NCBI GenBank assembly: GCA_900239685.1 | Contig: OENT01000208.1 | Location: 1-64,000 of the forward strand | Reading direction: 5' to 3' | From: Rotaria macrura | Taxonomy: Eukaryota > Rotifera > Eurotatoria > Philodinida > Philodinidae | DNA length: 64,000 nucleotides | Shown: piece after piece, positions 1 to 13,400 of the stretch | Layout of the letters: each line of letters starts with the position of its first letter | Position numbering within the stretch: position 1 is the first letter of the stretch | The notes under the pieces: generated by a model | The model's database searches: none | What the model was told of the DNA's origin: nothing | Seen by the model: only the letters and a program-made list of their open reading frames with translations | Translations under genes and position numbers: made by a program

Positions 1-2537
1 ATGCAGTAACTAGATCAGTATAATCACTGCAAATTTTCGAAGTACCCATATTGGGTACCTTGCTGAGGCTTTCGCAGTACATGGGTACCCTGAACTCAGT
101 ACTTCCCCTAGGGTAGGTTTCTAAATGCAAAAACTTGAATAACTATCAAGTAATCTTTTGTTTTAATTCTTTATCGCACCCAATAGATTCAACTGAGATA
201 CAACTCATAATGTAAAATCAAAACTAATGGCATAACTTGATGAACTACACGAGGTTGTACTATAAAAAACTACTGCGCTGAATCATAAAACAATTCCTAC
301 TCATGTCATGAAGCTAAAATGATATTTTGTGTGCTATCGCTAATCGATGTGATACATCTATGATAAATAGAGTTCTATAAAAAAATCTCAAGAACAGTAA
401 AAGTTTTTAGTCTCAAAGAGCTTTCTGTTATTTGTGAATATCGTACATTACATTATGATGGTAAACACTGGTTAATATGAAAAACTGAAGTTCATTGTAT
501 AGTTTTACGTAAGATGTTAAATTCCTAAAAATTAACGACACTGCAGTATACTGTTTCCGCTTTATTTCCTTGGCCCAAGTATTGAAATCATAATGCCATT
601 TGATAGTTTTGGAATCTTTTTAATATCTAAACTCGCTGAAATGCTATCAAATACCAACGCATTTATACCCACTGCATGTTTCGTCTTAATCTTGGTTCCT
701 ATTTTTCTTAATTCAGCGGAAAAACAAGTTGCGTCCTTCGAGTCATTAGAATTTGTAAATTTACGAGTGGTCTATCACAAAATGTTCCTTTTTTCAGTGA
801 CTCGATTAGATTATTTTCAGTGAAGTGCAGTTATCAAGATCAAGAAACGGTAAAGAAATCAAAACGGTTTTCTGATTGATAATAATGAATTCAACGTATA
901 CTATTTTTGCTAAACTGAATGAATAATTTGTGGGCTCACTGTATATCAGCGGTAATATATCATACCGATTATAAGGAGCCGCTAATATACCGATCGAATA
1001 CTAATAAGTAAATATATACTCAAAGTAAGTTCAACTAGTACTATCAGGATAGCAATCCAGGCGTATGCAAATGTTCGTTATATTCAATATCCTTTTATAT
1101 TTATGTCTTTTAGTTAGCTAGCTTTTAAAATTATTTCAATTCAGTAACTCAATTCTTTCAAGGAGAGGAAATATCGTAAATAAGATCTTTGTTTATCGGA
1201 AACGTATTCTAGTATTTAAGAAGTGTAAAACTAATGAGAAATGCATCATAGATGAATTAGCACAAGTGTCACTTTTACAAGTACACTACCTCTTAAGCAA
1301 ACCAAGAAAAAGTAGAACAAAACATAAATATGGAATTTATTTTAGCTACTGTACAGATATTTTAAGTACTAGAAAAAAAATTTTACATTTTTATGTTGAT
1401 TGAATTCTACATTTTACTTTATCAGGCATCAGGTTTAAGGTTTCCACTTTCCGAAGCCCAAATAGATATACGTAAATGTAGTTTTATGTCAGGATATGTC
1501 TCTCTTGGCATACGGAGAATCTATACTCTTATGATATCATCACTCTACATCGATGGCATTCTTATTCTTCTTTCTCCATGGCTCATTCATGATGAATAAC
1601 GAACGACAAAGAGTGGAAACCAAGAAAGGGAGCGAATTACATTCTTCGCTGCTTCTTTTGATTCAATCGCTTGTTTTTTATTGAAACAAAGAAATAAAAA
1701 TAATAAAGAAAAACTGGTTAACAGCCTAACATGCAGGATGCAATAAAAACAATCCATCACTTTTCTCTTTATACATACGCCTAATATTCATAGAGCATAC
1801 TGTTTTGTCAAGTATTCAAAATATTTGCTTCATGACTTTGAATCAATTTCTATTGGCTATCGCTCCTCAAATATACTGTTCACAGAATTCGAAGCAATCA
1901 ATAACGTAATGTGGTCAAGAATGCCCATGACTAAATGTCCATCGAGATCTTTCCTATAGGCGAATCAAATTTTTCATTCATAAACTTCAACAGATATTCG
2001 AACGCCTTTTATAACAATAACAGCTAAGTTGAGAATAACCGTTGCATATCCACGCGACAAAGTATTCGCTTATCTTTCTACTACTAGAGAAACATAATAT
2101 TTCAGGCACAGGTACAGACACAGGAATCCTTCGTCAATGAAACACTCTGATAGCGTAGAAGGATCACACGTTGGTAAAGTGATAGTTTGTCACTGATGAG
2201 GAGTAGTGTGGTTATTCATATGATAAGGGGAATCCTACTTATGCAAATAAACGAAATTTTCAGACTAAACTTTGATTGCGTTATCGTTTCTGCTGGTGGT
2301 TTATGAAAAGAATACAAAAGAAAAGGCGCGGATATTCATATATATGATATTCGAAAAAGCCAAGCTTAGTTAAAAGGCATCCAACCTGAGCGAATTATTC
2401 TCATTGCTGCACACTAAACCAATGACACTAATGCTCATGGGATCCTTGAAAAACAACATTTTATCTAGTACATATTTCACTGAAGTTCGTCTCTGCATAT
2501 TGTAGTATTCATAACTCTCAATGAAATTAACTCTTAC
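1..2537. other. Gene-free stretch at the window start
   Basis: No open frame here resembles a known protein and none has a convincing exon structure. The sequence is A+T-rich throughout, except for a slightly GC-richer patch at about 37-118. That patch contains inverted GTACCC/GGGTAC words and is listed separately. The stretch lies downstream of nuclear receptor copy 1, which reads toward it. Confidence 0.5.
37..118. repeat. Short inverted-repeat patch with GTACCC/GGGTAC words
   Basis: Within about 80 bases, AAGTACCCA is followed three bases later by TGGGTACC. A second palindromic GGGTACCC and a further GTAC-containing word follow. The patch is more G+C-rich than its surroundings. It could be the end of a small transposable element or a hairpin; no partner end was found. 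Confidence 0.35.
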
Positions 2538-3061
2538 GTGATAACATCAATCCTAGTTTAGAAAGCGCATTCGTCACTCCTTTGGCAATGCAAATCACTC
2601 GCTATACACTCATTCGATATGAACATGAATCCTACCTTATCATGTACAACTTATATGTCACAACTCAAACAAATACTATACTATTCAGATGATTTTATGA
2701 CAATCGAGAAAATATCGCTCTTCTTCGTAATATCAAACACTACGAACTTCTACACTAATCCGAACAAACGATCGCCTTATTTTTCGGAACACATTCATGC
2801 ATTTATAATCAAGGTGCATGATGAATCTCTGCCGATTCTTCTGTAAAAACAATCGTTGCACAACACCCTATTGACGTTATTCTTCAATCTAAAACATTCA
2901 ATAGAATACAAATAGAACATATGATTTTACAATAGTACAACAAATGGCACATCTATACAAATCCACGTATTCGTATAATTAACACATTGTTCTCAACAAA
3001 AGTAGTCCATTGTAGCAAGTACAACATTCATCTAATGAGTGAAGTAAAACAAAAAGATCGA
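2538..3061. repeat. Duplicated 3' flank, copy A (pairs with 14789-15312)
   Basis: This block lies immediately 3' of nuclear receptor copy 1 and is nearly identical to the block 3' of copy 2. Reading both by eye I found about three substitutions and no indels across some 520 bases, with a constant offset of 12,251 bases. The match starts abruptly at GTGATAACATC; the sequence before it is unrelated. It contains an identical 75-codon open frame in both copies, which I take to be chance. Recent segmental duplication or gene conversion explains it. Confidence 0.85.
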
Positions 3062-6000
3062 CTAGGTTAGTCCGAAAACAGACTGCATCAATGCATGAAA
3101 CTTGTGCGAGTCTGTTCCTTGCTTTACAGTGTTCTCCAACGTGAACATTAATAGTTGAAGTCGTAAAATTTGTGTAACTATTATTTGCATCGCTTTTATT
3201 GCTCCTTTCTCGTCAAACAAATAATTCAAATATCGCCAAAGAACATCAGTGTAGAAATTTTGAAACTCGAATAGTATTTTGTTTTGCTTAGATTTGTCAT
3301 CTTGATCAACACTATATGAAGAAGATAATTGAGTACTGAAGACGAAAACAATCAAGGCAAGCTTTAATAGTAATGGATAATTCATAAAATGATAGAAATA
3401 TTGACGTGTTCGAATCAATTGATGCATATAGTCCTTACCCATCCATTTTTTCACACATTTATCAAGGTTCTGTGACTCATGAAAACGATAGACCATGGCA
3501 CGATGAAAATGTACAACATTGTTATTGTTAGATTTGATTAATGAAATTTGATCGTTGATATTTAATTGTTTGAATTCTGGAATGCATTTGAAAAATTTGA
3601 TTAATGATTCATGCATAACACTTTCATCGTTCATGAACTGCCAAAAAGGTGTCGTTGATGAATATGCCTCAACGTAAGAATAATCGACCTTGTCTGCAAC
3701 CGATTTATAAGCATTGTCTATATTCTCTAACAATATCCTATCATTATCATGTAGGACATGATTGAAACCGAAATGATGCATATTATTGATCTAGAAGAAG
3801 AGAAGAAAGAAGGACTATAAAAGATACAATTATCAGCATTTACTGGATTATTAAGAATGCTCTGGCTTGCTGATTTTATCATTAGACGCTTCTTCTTTCG
3901 TAAAACCAATGGAAAAGTAATGCGAACTTCTTGATCATTGATTAGATCACTTATAGATCTTCGTTCTTTGGCAAGTTTCAGTAAATATCGTAGTCTTTTT
4001 TCTTCGTTAGTTCGAATCCAATCTTTACGCATTTTAATATCAAAACACTTTTTCAATCGGCAATAAGAGCATAAACGGCGTGTATAAAGATTTATGACAC
4101 ACGCACCAGAATAACGACATTTGAGCGTCGACTAGCAATCAAGAAAAACAGAGACAATTCATGTGACATTTCATTAAAATTTTATAACTTTCATTCATCA
4201 CCGATGCATCGTTTAAAACATAGTTTTCTTGTTCTATTTTTGAATATTTAAACTTAATGCTTTTTCTTAATCTCAACTCGACCTAGAAGAGTATGCAACA
4301 GCTATGTGTTGTAGAAAATTTGAAACATATGTCTATCTTTCCTTCGTGAACACATTTTGATTTCGAGAAGCTCAAACACTCTTGGACATAGGGAAAACTT
4401 TATTCGATGAATGATATACATTCAAATCTTTGAAGATGTTCATATAATCTCTCGACACAATTGCATGACTAGAAAATTATTATAAAGAATTTCTGACTAA
4501 TATTATAACGGGAAGGAATTATATTGTAAAGATACTTTTCAGTTCTGAAATAAAATCAAGCTACGTACGATAATAGCTGAGACGGTCAAGTCTACTATCG
4601 GCATGTCTTAATATAATAATCATGCATGTTCAGTATGTATATTTTACATTGTCTTTATCATTTTCAACATCAATATTCAAAGTCGATTGGTGAAAAGAAG
4701 GACGAAAATTCATGCATATTCTGACCAAAGACCTAGTCAAAAGGAATGTCCTGATCACAATATTTAGATCAATTTCTGCAGATAGACTCATCACTTAATT
4801 TTGCTATTGAACTGAACGTTTAAAAAATTCGTTTCACATAGCAGCTGCACTGCAGAAGAAAAATCTTTTTCTTCAATTCGATACATACCTAATTCTTTTT
4901 ACTACAGGCAAACAAGTCGTTACTAGTTGTTTTGAAAACTACCGAGAAATGATAAAACAATAACAACGATTATCATATTCTATTCTTTTTATGTATTGAA
5001 AACTATGACTTTAATCACAGAAAACTTAGGTAAGACTTTCAATAAGCTTTGGTGACTAAACGGCACAAGATCGATTAGATGGTCTTTCTTTTATTTTCAT
5101 CTAACTTGACAACACTCAAAGAAAGTCCTTCGAATGTTCCGAACGTAAACAATTATTAAGAACTTGCTATAGAATTTCTCTATTGATTGAAAGCTAAGAT
5201 TGATTCGTCAAAATATCTATGAAGCCATTCTTCGACAACTTCTTCGTAAATCGATGATTACAATAATTCGACATAGCCTAGTGATTATGTTCACCTATTA
5301 AATGATCACTGTATTCTCAATGATTGTCTAAGTGGAACTATGCGAAATTCACGAATATAAAATCACAATCGTTTTACTGAATACTCAATTTATACACGCT
5401 ACTTAGTTTAAGATGAACTACTAGCATTGATGTGATTTGCGTTAGATCATTTTTTATGTAGAACTTTAAAAAAAGAACAATCATTGCATGCGAATACATT
5501 GAATCCTCATGCAATCTCTCATAGGAATTTCGCTTTTGGAATGAATCTTTTTAAGAAATCAAATGAAGAACAGAGATATTCAAGAAAACAAATTTCAAGT
5601 CACATCTATCCTGTACCATAGGAAACAGGTCTAATGTTATCATATTGAAAGTTGATTAAACCTGTCATAACTCCGACATGACTATATGTGAATAAAACTG
5701 TTTCAAGATGTTCATTAGTTAATAGGAAATATACATCAGAGCTAATGAGAAATTTGACTGGATCGAAGAACTTTGACATGCTTTCTTATAAAGTAGCCTA
5801 ACCTAATTTTTAATTTCAAGGTAGAGGCTTCTCCCCATGATTGAATCTCAATATATTATGATGACTATGCTAAGCTTTTCTCTTCCTTCCATATCTATGT
5901 TTCCTGTATTTTTTTAACATCAAATCTATGAATACATTTAATTAGAGGTACCCATCTAAATAGCTGTATCCTATTATGTGGTATGCAATGAATTTCTACA

Positions 6001-7003
6001 TTCTACAATGTTACTTCAATAACATAGAAAATTTTTCCAACATTGGATTGATGGCTATAAGAAAGAAAATGTACAAACGATGAGTACAAGAAAAATAATA
6101 GGAAATCTGACGATCTCTATTCTACCAGCTGTTCACTATTGAGCTTTCGAAATTTGATTCGATTTAGGAAAGAAAAGGCTTTTGTTTCTTCAGGTCACAT
6201 TGACAATATCCTCAGCCAAACTTTGACTTTGAACTTTCTCCAAGCAAACTTTTCAATGACATAAGATCTTAGAAAAATGTCCAACTTTTTTTACTACATT
6301 CTCTCTCAACATATAGATCGATCAACAAAATGACTTTAATAAATGAAACTCTATTGAATATTTCACGTTACTAATCTTACTGTAACATTGACTATTATAG
6401 TATTATCAAGTACAAAAAAATTAACTATTTAGTCTAGATTTTTCGTTTCCTGAGTATTATGTAACGAATCAATATCATGTTAGTCTCAAAGAGTCATTTC
6501 ATATTAAATACTATTCTTATATCATCGATTAATTTAATGCATATTTCTGTTGTTAACTATTTGAAATTGAAGTTTCTACATGATATCAGTTTTGTTTTTG
6601 ACCTTTTAATATTAATTACCATATCTCGGAATGCATTTCGACGAAAAAATGCTTTACAAGATTCACATGTGACTTGATCAAAATTAAAACCGTGAGCTGG
6701 TGCACCACAAACACGGCATTCTAGATTAAGTAGTTGAGACTCTTCTGAGACATCATCGATTGATAATTTTTCTAATTCACTTTGGTTAGTCTAGTGAGAA
6801 AAATGACCATAGTATTAGATAAACAGTATGCAATATGAATTCAAGTTATCTACCTCAATTCTAGATGTCTTTAATTCGGTTATGTTGTCAGTGAACTTGG
6901 AATGTTGATCATATTTATTCTGATGATTAAAGTCCACTGAACATGATACCAGCTGATTCAAATCAATCGATGAAATGCTATTCCAATATTGATAATTGGA
7001 CAT
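3062..7003 (-). CDS. Nuclear hormone receptor, tandem copy 1
   Basis: This is a ligand-type nuclear receptor transcription factor. On the minus strand the coding exons are 7003-6854, 6790-6620, 4131-3844 and 3790-3062, all joined in phase 0, giving 445 residues. Exon 2 holds zinc finger 1 (C75, C78, C92, C95) with P-box ESCKA followed by FFRRNA, the type seen in NR1J/DAF-12/DHR96-like receptors. Exon 3 holds zinc finger 2 (C112, C118, C128, C131), CRLKKC and a basic hinge. Exon 4 is the ligand-binding domain, with the signature FKCIPEFKQLNINDQISLIK. The intron between the fingers is about 2.5 kb. No AF-2 acidic motif is visible at the C-terminus, which ends VFGLT. Subfamily is uncertain; the rotifer-expanded NR1O group is a candidate. 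Confidence 0.88.
4132..6619 (-). other. Long intron between the two zinc-finger exons of receptor copy 1
   Basis: About 2.49 kb with GT at the 6619 end and AG at the 4132 end on the minus strand. An intron at this point in the DNA-binding domain is common in nuclear receptors. Nothing coding was recognised inside, and it shows no obvious similarity to the equivalent introns of copies 2 and 3 beyond the splice sites. Confidence 0.7.
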
Positions 7004-7319
7004 GCTCGTTTATTTTGTCAATATCTAGAATTTAAACATTTTAATTTCAGTGCTTAAAGAAAAGAAGTCATTCTCTAGTAAAATTATCATGTTAGGGTTG
7101 TCTACGATGGAATGCTTCAATATTCTTTTGTTTCTATCGGCATACTTGTGAAGTAAACATTTCTTTCGCTTGAAAACTTTTCATCTGAGTAAAAAGAATC
7201 ACTGAACGAACAGAAATGTGTGCATTTTAGTTGATAGTATGCGGACAGTTTGCAAAGAAAGAAGATCTTGAAGTATTTCAACCTCGGTTAAAACAGTAAA
7301 CTAAAGCCCTCAAACTTAC

Positions 7320-7451
7320 CAAGCAAGTGGCACGGCTTAGACTTTTAATTTTGACTGTGTCTTTACGTGACTGATATACCAAGTGTGGCGTTCGTCGTTA
7401 CTGTTTTTTCTTAGATTCTGCCTATTGACTTGTTTTAGTCGAATCATATTC
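7320..7451 (-). promoter_or_regulatory. Probable non-coding first exon and core promoter block of receptor copy 1
   Basis: On the minus strand a GGTAAG donor lies at 7320-7315 and a plausible acceptor (CTAG) lies about 25 bases before the ATG at 7003. This implies a 5'-UTR intron of roughly 290 bp. Upstream, positions 7450-7413 hold a block also found before copies 2 and 3: a GGTTCTA-like word (here GATTCGA), TAAAAC, then GTCAAT and a GACAGA-like word (here GGCAGA). Conservation between otherwise diverged flanks suggests promoter or leader function; transcript ends are unknown. Confidence 0.45.
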
Positions 7452-10400
7452 AAAAAAAAGAAATATTTATCGCGTTTCTCGTGTTCTCCATTTTACATAA
7501 GCCGAATGCTCTAGTGAAAACAGAATGTTGTTGTGCGTATTTGTTTGAAACTATTGTAAAACGATGACTCGTCAGCGAGGAAAATAAGAATGAAAGACTA
7601 TCGCACCGAGTATGATGAGATGTCATTGATTGCATAACTGTAAACGTGTCGTGAACAACAAATGAAGAGGATTTTAATATATCATTGATATTAAACATTC
7701 GCATCGGTATAAGAATAATCATAAGAAAAGAGAATCATCAGGTTAGCCCATCAACGAATAATGAGACAACACAAATATAGTAATGGTTTAGATTTTGTTT
7801 TACACAACATGATGAAAAGCACGTGACACGTTGCATCACAATTTTATACCTCATGATAACGTGCACTAAAATCAATAATTGAAAGTAAACAAAGTTAAAT
7901 GATCGATGAGAGCTCAAATTTCAAAGGAAGAAGGGATAATCCTAATCTCAAAAGTTAACAAATCATGTTGAATGAATGTTTAGGGTCCTATGCAGACAAT
8001 CAAAAAACTAAATATAAACGGACAAATTTCTACTTATCGTAGATACTGAAACTTTGAGACAATATTTTGTTAAGTATAAGAATGTTTAAGTAATTTTATA
8101 CTTTAAAAATTCAGTATGAAATCCTTATATGCACATACAAGTATGATGTAGTAAGACTAGTTTTTATATGAAAAACTATCCTATATCTATGGATTTAAAA
8201 ATCAGTGATATTGAAGTTAGACAGCAAGCAAATGGTTCGATATAATACGGATCATGGAAAACTGATTATGTCTTGAGATACAGCGGTCGAGATTCAAATA
8301 ACTCCTCGTTTAGCTCTATCAAGCTGAGTTGTATGTGATTACAAACACTAAGATCAAAATCACTTTTTTCTAACCCTTTTGAGATCTTACTAGTTCAACT
8401 GCTATCGAGGTAATCCCAAAAAAACGAATTAACAGTATCTTAGTGTCGGAGAAGCTGATCATATCATTCCTTCAACTTTCTAAGCAATCCGACAGACACC
8501 ATGGGCCTAGTTTAGACAAAGCATGATTGGCGTACTTATCACAAGTGAATCTCTTTTTAGCATGAGAAAATTCTGTTCAAAGATGGATAGAATTTTTTCA
8601 ATGGCTGAACGTGAACAATATCACGGCACATTCAGATTATTATATCAATTGTTTCATTTTTCAATAAGAAAGGAAAACGAGTGCGTATATCGATTGCGAA
8701 ATATAGTTACCGATATCAATTTCTTTTGTACGTACTGTTGAATTTTCAAATAAAAAACTCAATTACATATCCTATAATGAATTCAACTTCATAGAACTGT
8801 TGTTGATGCTGCACGATGAAAAAATAATAAGAGGATAAAAAAACATGAAAACTTTCTCATGAAAAGTGTCTATTTCTGTTAACATTATGTAATTGAATAT
8901 AGAAGCACGAGAGGATCAGTTTGAATAACAACTCTTGAAAAATAATCATTTAATTAATTCTTCACGTGCTAGTTCCGAAAAACTTTCTATAATTTCCATG
9001 ATTCTATACTTGAACAATAATTTCGAGCTTGGTGAAAAGTGCCAAAGGTTTTTTTTTCCTTCCTTTTCTTCACTTCTTTCATATTTTAATGGCGTGCGTT
9101 AGACTTTTTAAAGCAACTTAATTAAACATAATCACTTTGTGTTTGCTTGAAAGGCCAAATAAAGATGAGACATCTTGGAATTAACCCTTTTTCATTACGC
9201 TCTTTTATCTAAGACTGACATAAACATTGCCATTAGTAGATGATCATATTTTGAATGTCTCAAGGTATTCAGTTTTTTATTCATCTTCGCAGTATAAATA
9301 TTAATAATTAAAAACCCAAGGATTTTTCTATACTCGACTAAACACAAGTATAACAATTTTGCTAAGTAACTGTCAAAACATTGCCTGTATCCTCCAAAAG
9401 CTGATGAACTACAATAACTTAGCTTTCTTTAAATGACAGTTCAAAACTTGAATATATCATACTAAGAAACAATATCAGGTTAATCAATCGATCTATGTTA
9501 TTTTTCATTGCTACATTCAATCGTACTACACAGCGTTTCTTACATTACTTCAAGATTGCTCAGTGACTCATTTTTCTAGACGCTTATGCAAATGGATGAA
9601 CTACAACTTCTTATTTTACTTGTATTTGTATAGAATAAATTGTACCTCACTATTGGAGTACTTTTCTTTCGTCATAAAGACATATCAAGTATAGGCTGAA
9701 AGAGAATTGTCACTTTCACTTGATCCAAAAGTCGAGAACAAAGAAAATACCAAGAAAAATATAGTTTTCAAATACTGTTTAGTCAGTCTATTATTTATGG
9801 TGGATTATTGGAAGTATTCTATGAATCACATTAATTCATTTTATTTTACTTAAGAGAGAATTCGGAAAGCTTGTGTTGTTTGCTTTCCATGCATATATGA
9901 ACTAGCAATAGATATTCATTAATGATCTCAATCATCGATTGAAAAAACTATAAAAAACTGTTTAGCAAGCATGAATTCTTAAGAGGTCATAGGCTGGGTT
10001 GTAAAACCATCTCGCACTTGAAGTCAAAACTAATCATAGTAATTTACTTACATTGCATAGAACAGAAGAAAAATGCTTACCGTAGGCTAAAGATAAGCCA
10101 ACAGCATATTTCACTAAATAAAAGATTAATTTGTCAGTGTGTCCCATGTATATAGGAAGAACCTAGAATCCCAAACCATGTGCCATGTGAATTTTCATTC
10201 GTTCATTACTTAGATATTATTTGATCCAATAGTTATCAAGACTGTTACTAGAAATGAAAGTTTTTCAATTTAATTCTCTCTCGTATTATCTGTTATATAA
10301 GCATGAAGCTCGGTGTAGAGAGATCGGATCAATGTAGATTTGAATGACGAGAATTTTTAAAGAAAAATAAGATCATAATTGCATAATAACTATTTATATT

Positions 10401-13400
10401 TTCATCAATGAATGATTGAAAGTGTTGAAAAGGTCTGTCCGAAATTGACGTGTTTATGAAAAATTAAAAGAAGAATTCTTTCGCATATACTATCCAATTA
10501 AATTCTACTGCTTCTACAGTGTTAGTGTTCTAGCTCATGATCCATTAAATTGCATGTTACTTAGAATTCAACGGGAAAAAATGTTTCGTGTTTTTAATTA
10601 TGTTCTCGAGTACACTCGGGGTCAACCGAATTCCCATCGCTATTGAAATCGAATATCGAGAAAAATCAATACAAAATATATCTACTCTTTGCGAAGTGCA
10701 TAAAATATTTTATGAGATCATATGAAAGAAAAAAAAATTCAGATCAGTATCAACTCACTACAACGCAAGAACGTATCAGTTCGATGGCTGTTTAACAAAT
10801 TAAAAAAGAACTGCTGACAACTAAAAAATATCGAACAAAAAACTTTATACCCATCGTTAGAACGGACTGTAATAATCAAATTGTTTACTACAAGTGAGTG
10901 ACTAAGGGTGATTAGAAATTGAAGACGACGTCTTTTTAGCTCATCAAGTTTTTCAGCATGTCCGCAATAATATAATAAAATCTTTTTTTCTATTTCAATC
11001 ATCATAAGAGTTCTCGTACAAAAAATACTGATAGAAAGCATTCTTCTAGCAATCATTGAATCTAGAAAATACTATACGAAATTACGAGTACTTGCCGTGT
11101 AATGTTAAATAGATTACAATTATTTGCCGATCGCACATTCTTTCGTACTATTATAATGGTTTATGTGAGTATTTCATAAGCCTATGCAGATAGTTACAGA
11201 ACTAAGGAAATATCAGATCTGAATTATCAATGTGTATCTTTTTCATCATAAACTAAACAAATTGTTTTGTATTTAAAAAGACGGGAAAATATCATATGCT
11301 TGATTCTTTTTTTAACATGACAGGAAAAGACTTGAAAGATCAGAGAGACGAGTAAATTTTCCATTAAAACGATACTTTAAGTTTTAGGAAACTGTCTAAA
11401 AGACAAGCAATCGTTTACTTTTAATTATTCAGAATTAATCATAACCGTTCAACGAATTCATCTCTAAATCATGTTTCACTGAATAATACATAAATATAAG
11501 TATTTCTCTTTTCTTTTCAGAGTACCGAAAGAACTAGTTTATGCTCAGTATTCATGTTGAAATTTTTTTCTGATGATTTATTAAAGAAAGATTTAACCAA
11601 AACAAAAGATTGACCACAGTATGAATGGAAACCGAACTAAATGACAGAGAGATTATTTTGCTAGAGACATCGATGTTCGACCATAAATGGGTTTTGTAGT
11701 AATCTTAGTCTGTTTTACTAGATAAAAGAAAAGATTAAATAGACATTCTTTTAGAGTTATGTTTTCACATTCTAGAAATAATCACCTTGTTTGCGTGCAA
11801 TTCGAGATTCTTTGAATATTCCTTTCTTCTATCAAGACACGTACAGATATGATCTTAACATATCAATTTTTTAATTCCCACGAATAGGAAGAGAAAAAAG
11901 TTACTGGAGAATCATCGTCCTAGTTAATGAGATTCTAATACGTGGAGTTTTATTTAAAAAAATGCAACTATCTATCGAATAGTGTTAATTTCTGTATTAC
12001 TCGTTTATGTTGTTATCGCTGCTCGAATCTATTCAAAGCAATTTTATTTTGACGATAGAACTCTTACAGGAATTTCAGAGTATGGTGTAGTTTGTTTAAG
12101 GTTGAAATCGCATCAATGTATTAATTACATTGATGTTCGATATCATCCTACAGGTGAACAGTTTAAAACTGAGCCATTTTTATAAATACACATGAATCAA
12201 GAATTGAGAATCAACTTGGTGAATGGTTTGCTTCGATTATTTCTATCGTTCTTACTTGTTATTTCTTTTTAATAATCCGACTTCATCTACTTCCGCTTAT
12301 GTCAATCCATAAATGTTTACTTAACAATCAGTGAAAAGACACGAAAATAAAAATTCATACGATAACTCATTCTAATAAAATACATAGTTTTGGTACACAT
12401 AAAAATGCATCGACTTGCATAATCAGGATTGCTAGTGAGTTGTGCTTGCCTCATCTATATATATATATGGTAGCTAGAGATACAAGTTCATTATGTACGA
12501 AGGTTTTTCAAATGAACTACTTGGGTTCTGATTCATTTAGCAGTTTTCATCTACATGTGCTGATGCAAGGCCGTGTATTGAGACGGATTTTCGAATCTCT
12601 TTGTGGTTAAACAGAAACACTTTGCAAAATTTATGTCAGCATAACAATTTTCTCTGTCTTCCTTCTATTTGAGTTAGAATTAAATTTTATGAGACATCAA
12701 GAGAATAGTTTTTCACATGAATAATTGAAATTACAAATGTAAAACATGGAAATACCGATGATAGAAACAAATCTCAATAGTTCTTCTCAATTCATGTTTC
12801 TATGTGTAGAGTCAAAAAAAAAGTAGTAAATTTTCGATGATAACAATTGTTAAGTGTTTAAGAATTCCAATATATTTTCCTAGAATATTGTGAATGCATG
12901 TTTTGAAGCGAAGTTTTGCAATTTTTCCCTTCTCGTTCTCTCGACACCGATACTCTCTACAATACAAATCTTAACAACTCCACGAATATTCCATCATAAT
13001 TGAAATGTTTGTTTTACATATTTTCATTCTTTCTCATTGACAAATTTTTTGAATCGATTGAGATCTGAGCTTTTGAATTGTTGGCTATTTCAAAATCAAT
13101 TTTTATCAATTTGCGACATTAAATAAAAAAAAACTACTATTAAAATTCCTGGGAAATATACTGATATGTCAAAAGAGAATTTGTTCAATGCATTTTATTA
13201 TTTGTTCAAGAAAATGTAAACCTAGTAGTTTTTATTCATAAGCAAAATAATGCTTCATTATGTTCGTCCGTGATTGAATTCAAAAGTTCTATTGTCTGAT
13301 AAATATAGAAAATATTGAATATATCATAAAATATCTACTCGTTAACAAGCAACGCATATTACTTCTTATTCATAAGATAGCTTTACAGATTGCCAGTAAA

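Noticed and set aside
2619-2846. A 75-codon frame identical to the one at 14870-15097
   Set aside because: The identity is explained by the duplicated 3' flank, which is equally identical outside the frame. The predicted peptide has no recognisable feature.
3727-4056. A 109-residue frame as an independent protein
   Set aside because: It is the zinc-finger-2/hinge exon of receptor copy 1 read through its 53-base intron; the last part is intron translation.
10739-11056. A 105-residue minus-strand frame
   Set aside because: No family similarity, no splice context and strongly A+T-driven composition. It is likely a chance frame.
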